DNA from: Streptomyces neyagawaensis
GTDB lineage: Bacteria > Actinomycetota > Actinomycetes > Streptomycetales > Streptomycetaceae
NCBI RefSeq assembly: GCF_023516595.1
Contig: NZ_JAMGBG010000011.1
Span: forward strand, 310,001 to 374,000
DNA length: 64,000 nucleotides
Direction of reading: 5' to 3'
The translations under genes and the position numbers were made by a program. The first letter of the stretch is position 1. Each line of letters starts with the position of its first letter. Positions 61,446-64,000 of this stretch are shown here, piece by piece. The notes beneath the pieces were generated by a model. It made no database searches. It was not told the DNA's origin and worked only from the letters and a program-made list of their open reading frames with translations.

Positions 61446-61935
61446 GTGTCCCACCGATACGTCGTCCTACGGCGCGCCTACCATCAGCCGCCCTCCGACC
61501 GTCAGCCGCCCGCCGCGTCACCTGAGCGGCTGCCCTGGCCGGTCTCCCGGGACTCCCTGTCAGTGCGTGTTTTTCTGGATGCGTTCCGGCGTGAGCATGA
61601 GGGCGTCACCATCTGGTGCGGCACCATGCTCGAGGGCGGTTGTGGCCGTCGGCTCTTGACCCGGCGGTGCACCGATAAGGTCTGCCACTTCGCCCACTAC
61701 GGAAGTGGCTCCGGCCATCAGTGCGGCCGCAAGGAGCGCGGCAAGGACAGCGCCGACCATCTCTTCGCCAAGGCCCATCTGGCGTCCTGGCTGCGGGCAC
61801 AGGACCAGAACCTGCCCGGCCGGATCGCTCTGAAGGACCTGAACGGAACAGGGAGAAAAGCCCGGTGCCTCTCCAGCGCAGACTGCCCGGGCCCTGCTGG
61901 CACTCGCCACCACCACCGCGGGTCTGATGCAGGTT
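61446..61935 (+). pseudogene. N-terminal fragment of a zinc-ribbon/CoiA-like protein truncated beside an IS
   Basis: From a GTG at 61446 (AAGAGGA upstream) the frame has a Cys/His-rich segment: IWCGTMLEGGCGRRLLTRRC, TDKVCHFAHYGSGSGHQCGR, then DSADHLFAKAHLASWLRAQ. The CHFAHY...C and DHLFAKAHLASWL pattern recalls Streptomyces CoiA-like/competence-annotated proteins with an N-terminal zinc binding part. Relatives are larger. Here similarity stops near 61810, and the frame runs into the IS3 element at about 61935, stopping at 62045. Probably a gene truncated by insertion or deletion. Confidence 0.45.
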
Positions 61936-61951
61936 CGGGTGACAGGTTCGG

Positions 61952-63153
61952 TCACACGGCCTGGAGGGCTGGCGTGGTCATGACGGTCTCGCATTCGATG
62001 GGGGTCAGCCGGTCGAGTGAGGCTTGTCTGCGGTGCCGGTGGTAGGTCCGCTCGATCCAGGTCACGATCGCGATCCGGAGTTCTTCACGGGTGGCCCGGA
62101 CGCGGCGGTCGAGGACGTTCTTCTGCAGCGGGCTGACGAAGGACTCCGTGGCCGTGTTGTCGCCGGCAGCTCCGGCCCTCCCTGTCGATCCGGCCATCCG
62201 GTGGCGGTCGAGCGCCCGGACGAACGTCCGGGAGCGGAACTGCGATCCGCGTTCGCTGTGCAGAGTGCACCCGTCGACGTCTCCACGCCGGGCCATGGCG
62301 CAGGGCAGCCACGGCCAGGTTGGACTTCATCCGCTCGTCGATGGAGCAGCCGACGATCCTGTTGCTGAAGACGTCCTTGATCGCGCAGAGACAGAGCTTG
62401 TCTTCGCCGGTGGCGTGCTCGGTGATGTCGGCGAGCCACAGCCGGTTCGCGCAGGTCGCGGTGACGTCACAGCGGACCGGATCGTCGTGCACCGGCGGAC
62501 CGGATCGTCGTGCACCGGCGGGCCGGATCGTCGTGCACCGGCGGGCCGGCCCTCCTGCCCTTGCCGCGCTTCTTGCCGAACACGCTCCACCAGCGGTTGT
62601 CCCGGCAGATCCGCCACGCGGTCCGGTCCGCCATCACGGCCCCGGCGTCGCGCGCTTCGTCGGCCAGGAAGCGGTACCCGAACTCCGGATCGTCACGGTG
62701 CGCGTCGTACAGCGCGTTCGCGCGATACGCCTCTTCCAGCATGGCGTCGGTCACCGGCTGGTCCAGCCAGCGGTAGTAGGGCTGTCTGGCGAGCTTCAGC
62801 CCCGGCACGCAACCGTGACGGGCACCCCGTCCCCGGCCAGCTCCTTCACGAGCGGGTAGATCCTTTTCCCGGCAGATGCGCCTGCGACAGACAGGCCGCG
62901 GCCCGCCGCAGGACCTCGTTCTCCTGCTCCAGCAGCTTGATCCGCCGACGCGCCTGCCGAAGCTCTGCGCTCTCCTGGCTGGTCGTGCCGGGCTTGACCC
63001 CGTCGTCGATATCCGCGCGACGCATCTACTTCCACAACGTCATCGGGTGGACTCCGAAGTCGGTGGCCACCTGCTCGACCGTCACACCCGGCCCACGGTT
63101 CCTCGCGACCCGCACGACGTCCTGGCGGAACTCTTCCGGACAAGGCTTGGGCA
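61952..63153 (-). pseudogene. IS3-family transposase (OrfA/OrfB) with nonsense, frameshifts and internal triplication
   Basis: OrfA begins near 63153 (PKPCPEEFRQDVVRVARNRG, VATDFGVHPMTLWK) but hits an in-frame TAG where the family has Trp, then continues MRRADIDDGVKPGTTSQES and EQENEVLRRAAACL. OrfB pieces follow in three frames: KLARQPYYRWLDQPVTDA, DDPEFGYRFLADEARDAG, WRICRDNRWWSVFGKKRGKG; then NRLWLADITEHATGEDKLCL, CSIDERMKSNLA; then HSERGSQFRSRTFVRAL and IVTWIERTYHRHRRQ with the final DDE Glu region, stopping at 61952. Three 23-base units at 62472-62540 add a frameshift. Clearly inactive. Confidence 0.85.
62472..62540. repeat. 23-base tandem triplication inside the transposase
   Basis: Units at 62472-62494, 62495-62517 and 62518-62540 (GCGGACCGGATCGTCGTGCACCG-type, one mismatch in unit three), plus a partial fourth. 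One unit is expected from relatives; two extra copies add 46 bases and shift the frame. Confidence 0.88.
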
Positions 63154-63289
63154 CAGCGACATCCTTCACACCCGCCCCACAGGGCAAGCCAGTTCAGATG
63201 TCACCCGATCGTGCGGCAGACCCGTGTGTCGCTCTGCGTGACAGGATCTTTGAGGCGCTTCGGGACGGCTTCGTCGCTGTCGGAGCCAT

Positions 63290-63474
63290 GGTGATTTTGG
63301 TGGTTGAGGGCTTGCGAGGCAGGGTCCAGCCTGCGGGTGCTCTTCGGCGACCTACGCAGACACTCTGCCGAGGATCTTGAACGCGTAGATGAGGCCATGC
63401 GCCGTTACCGGGAATTCAGCAGCCGGGACCCACAGGACCAGCGGGCACCTGATGCGGGCCTGCACACGCCATGA
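63290..63474 (+). pseudogene. Possible C-terminal coding remnant of unknown family
   Basis: After a stop near 63290 the frame reads WWLRACEAGSSLRVLFGDLR, RHSAEDLERVDEAMRRYREF and SSRDPQDQRAPD, ending at 63474. The charged helical composition looks like real protein, unlike overlapping frames, but no start codon with a ribosome site is present. It may be the tail of a gene disrupted when the IS arrived. Confidence 0.3.
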
Positions 63475-63560
63475 CCAGCGGTGCCCCACACCCCGGATGA
63501 GTCGAACCCCAGGGGTCGATGACAAAGGCAGGCTTTCGCTGTGAGGCCGGCCCGCCGGGG

Positions 63561-64000
63561 TCAGGAACGGATGAACGCGAGGATGTCCGGGTTGAGGACC
63601 TCTGGGTGCGTGGACAGCATCCCGTGCGGATAGCCCTCGTAGGACTTGAGGGTCCCGTTCTTCAAAAGCTTGACTGTCAGGGGTGCCGAGTCGTTGTACG
63701 GGACGACCTGGTCGTCGGTTCCGTGCGCGACGAGGACGGGCACCTCGATCTGCTGCAGGTCCTCGGTGAAGTCGGTCTCGGAGAACGCCGCAACGCACTC
63801 GTAGTGCGCGTTCGCCGCGCCCATCATGCCCTGGCGCCACCAGTTGTCGATCAAACCCTGCGACACCTGTGCTCCGGGACGGTTGAAGCCGTAGAACGGC
63901 CCCGAGGGAATATCAATGAACGTCTGAGCCCGGTTGCCGGCAACGCCCGCACGGAAGCCGTCGAAGACCTCCATCGGCAGGCCGCCCGGGTTGGCCTCCG
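63561..64000 (-). CDS. Alpha/beta hydrolase, non-heme chloroperoxidase-like, C-terminal part (cut by window edge)
   Basis: About 146 residues, open to the right edge. NPGGLPMEVFDGFRAGVAGN, FYGFNRPGAQVSQGLIDNWW, HYECVAAFSETDFTEDLQQI, VLVAHGTDDQVVPYNDSAPL and YPHGMLSTHPEVLN match the cap and C-terminal half of cofactor-free haloperoxidases/esterases. Asp of GTDDQVVP and His of PHGM are the acid and base of the triad; the nucleophile Ser lies outside the window. It probably acts as an esterase or perhydrolase. Confidence 0.88.
   Translation of the reverse strand, partial: EANPGGLPMEVFDGFRAGVAGNRAQTFIDIPSGPFYGFNRPGAQVSQGLIDNWWRQGMMGAANAHYECVAAFSETDFTEDLQQIEVPVLVAHGTDDQVVPYNDSAPLTVKLLKNGTLKSYEGYPHGMLSTHPEVLNPDILAFIRS

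Larger units (their letters stand above)
61935..63208 (-). mobile_element. Degenerate IS3-family insertion sequence
   Basis: About 1.27 kb bounded by 10-bp inverted repeats TCGGGTGACA (61935-61944) and its complement (63199-63208). Transposase pieces run right to left. No clear target-site duplication was seen. Multiple lesions make it non-autonomous. Confidence 0.75.

Noticed and set aside
62472..62540. A CRISPR array
   Set aside because: Units are 23 bases with no unique spacers; they are contiguous copies inside a transposase gene.

Overview
The window is GC-rich DNA with strong G/C bias at third codon positions. It carries type III polyketide synthase, UbiA, LacI, TetR, IclR and GntR families, DUF5133, MpaB-type oxygenase and Streptomyces-style subtilases and penicillin-binding proteins. 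All of this points to a Streptomyces or close actinomycete chromosome, probably an accessory (arm-like) catabolic region. No rRNA, tRNA or CRISPR was seen.

Layout. 1-6.3 kb: end of a type III PKS/UbiA prenyltransferase operon, an MpaB-like oxygenase, a sirtuin, a subtilase and an FG-GAP repeat secreted protein. 7-16.7 kb: an orphan NarL-type sensor kinase, a translationally coupled trio of small unknown proteins ending in a clear hairpin, a damaged MOSC protein, a TetR gene divergent from an amino-acid permease/esterase pair with a palindrome between them, a DHFR-like reductase, DUF5133 and a SpoIIAB-like ATP-binding protein.

16.8-30.5 kb is the most coherent system. Two near-duplicate LacI regulators sit with a secreted phytase-like/5'-nucleotidase fusion, a nucleoside deaminase-type amidohydrolase, a PF07090 amidotransferase-like protein, a DeoD-type nucleoside phosphorylase and a BMP-type nucleoside ABC importer. 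Several promoters share a CAAAACGTTTTG-type operator placed inside the -35/-10 spacer. The reading is extracellular nucleotide dephosphorylation, nucleoside uptake, deamination and phosphorolysis under LacI control. The importer ATPase gene carries a frameshift.

30.7-39.8 kb: a GH43/CBM42 arabinofuranosidase with a broken ricin-domain relic upstream, then an operon for a class III aminotransferase, ADP-forming acyl-CoA synthetase, aldehyde dehydrogenase and a crotonyl-CoA carboxylase/reductase-like enzyme. A shared 15-base site ties this operon to the TetR gene at its far end.

40-52.6 kb: a mandelate-pathway-like cluster (amidase, nitrilase, IclR, benzoylformate decarboxylase-like enzyme, lactate/malate-type dehydrogenase, aldehyde dehydrogenase). 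It has two matching palindromes for IclR and a divergent five-gene branched-chain/amide-type ABC importer. The proposed route is nitrile or amide to hydroxy-acid, 2-oxo acid, aldehyde and acid.

52.6-64 kb: an SDR relic, a TTG-started subtilase with a P domain, a GntR-controlled polar amino-acid-type ABC importer (with a permease-ATPase fusion) plus a DUF1989 protein, a DacB-like carboxypeptidase, a truncated zinc-finger-like ORF beside a badly decayed IS3 element, and the end of a chloroperoxidase-like hydrolase.
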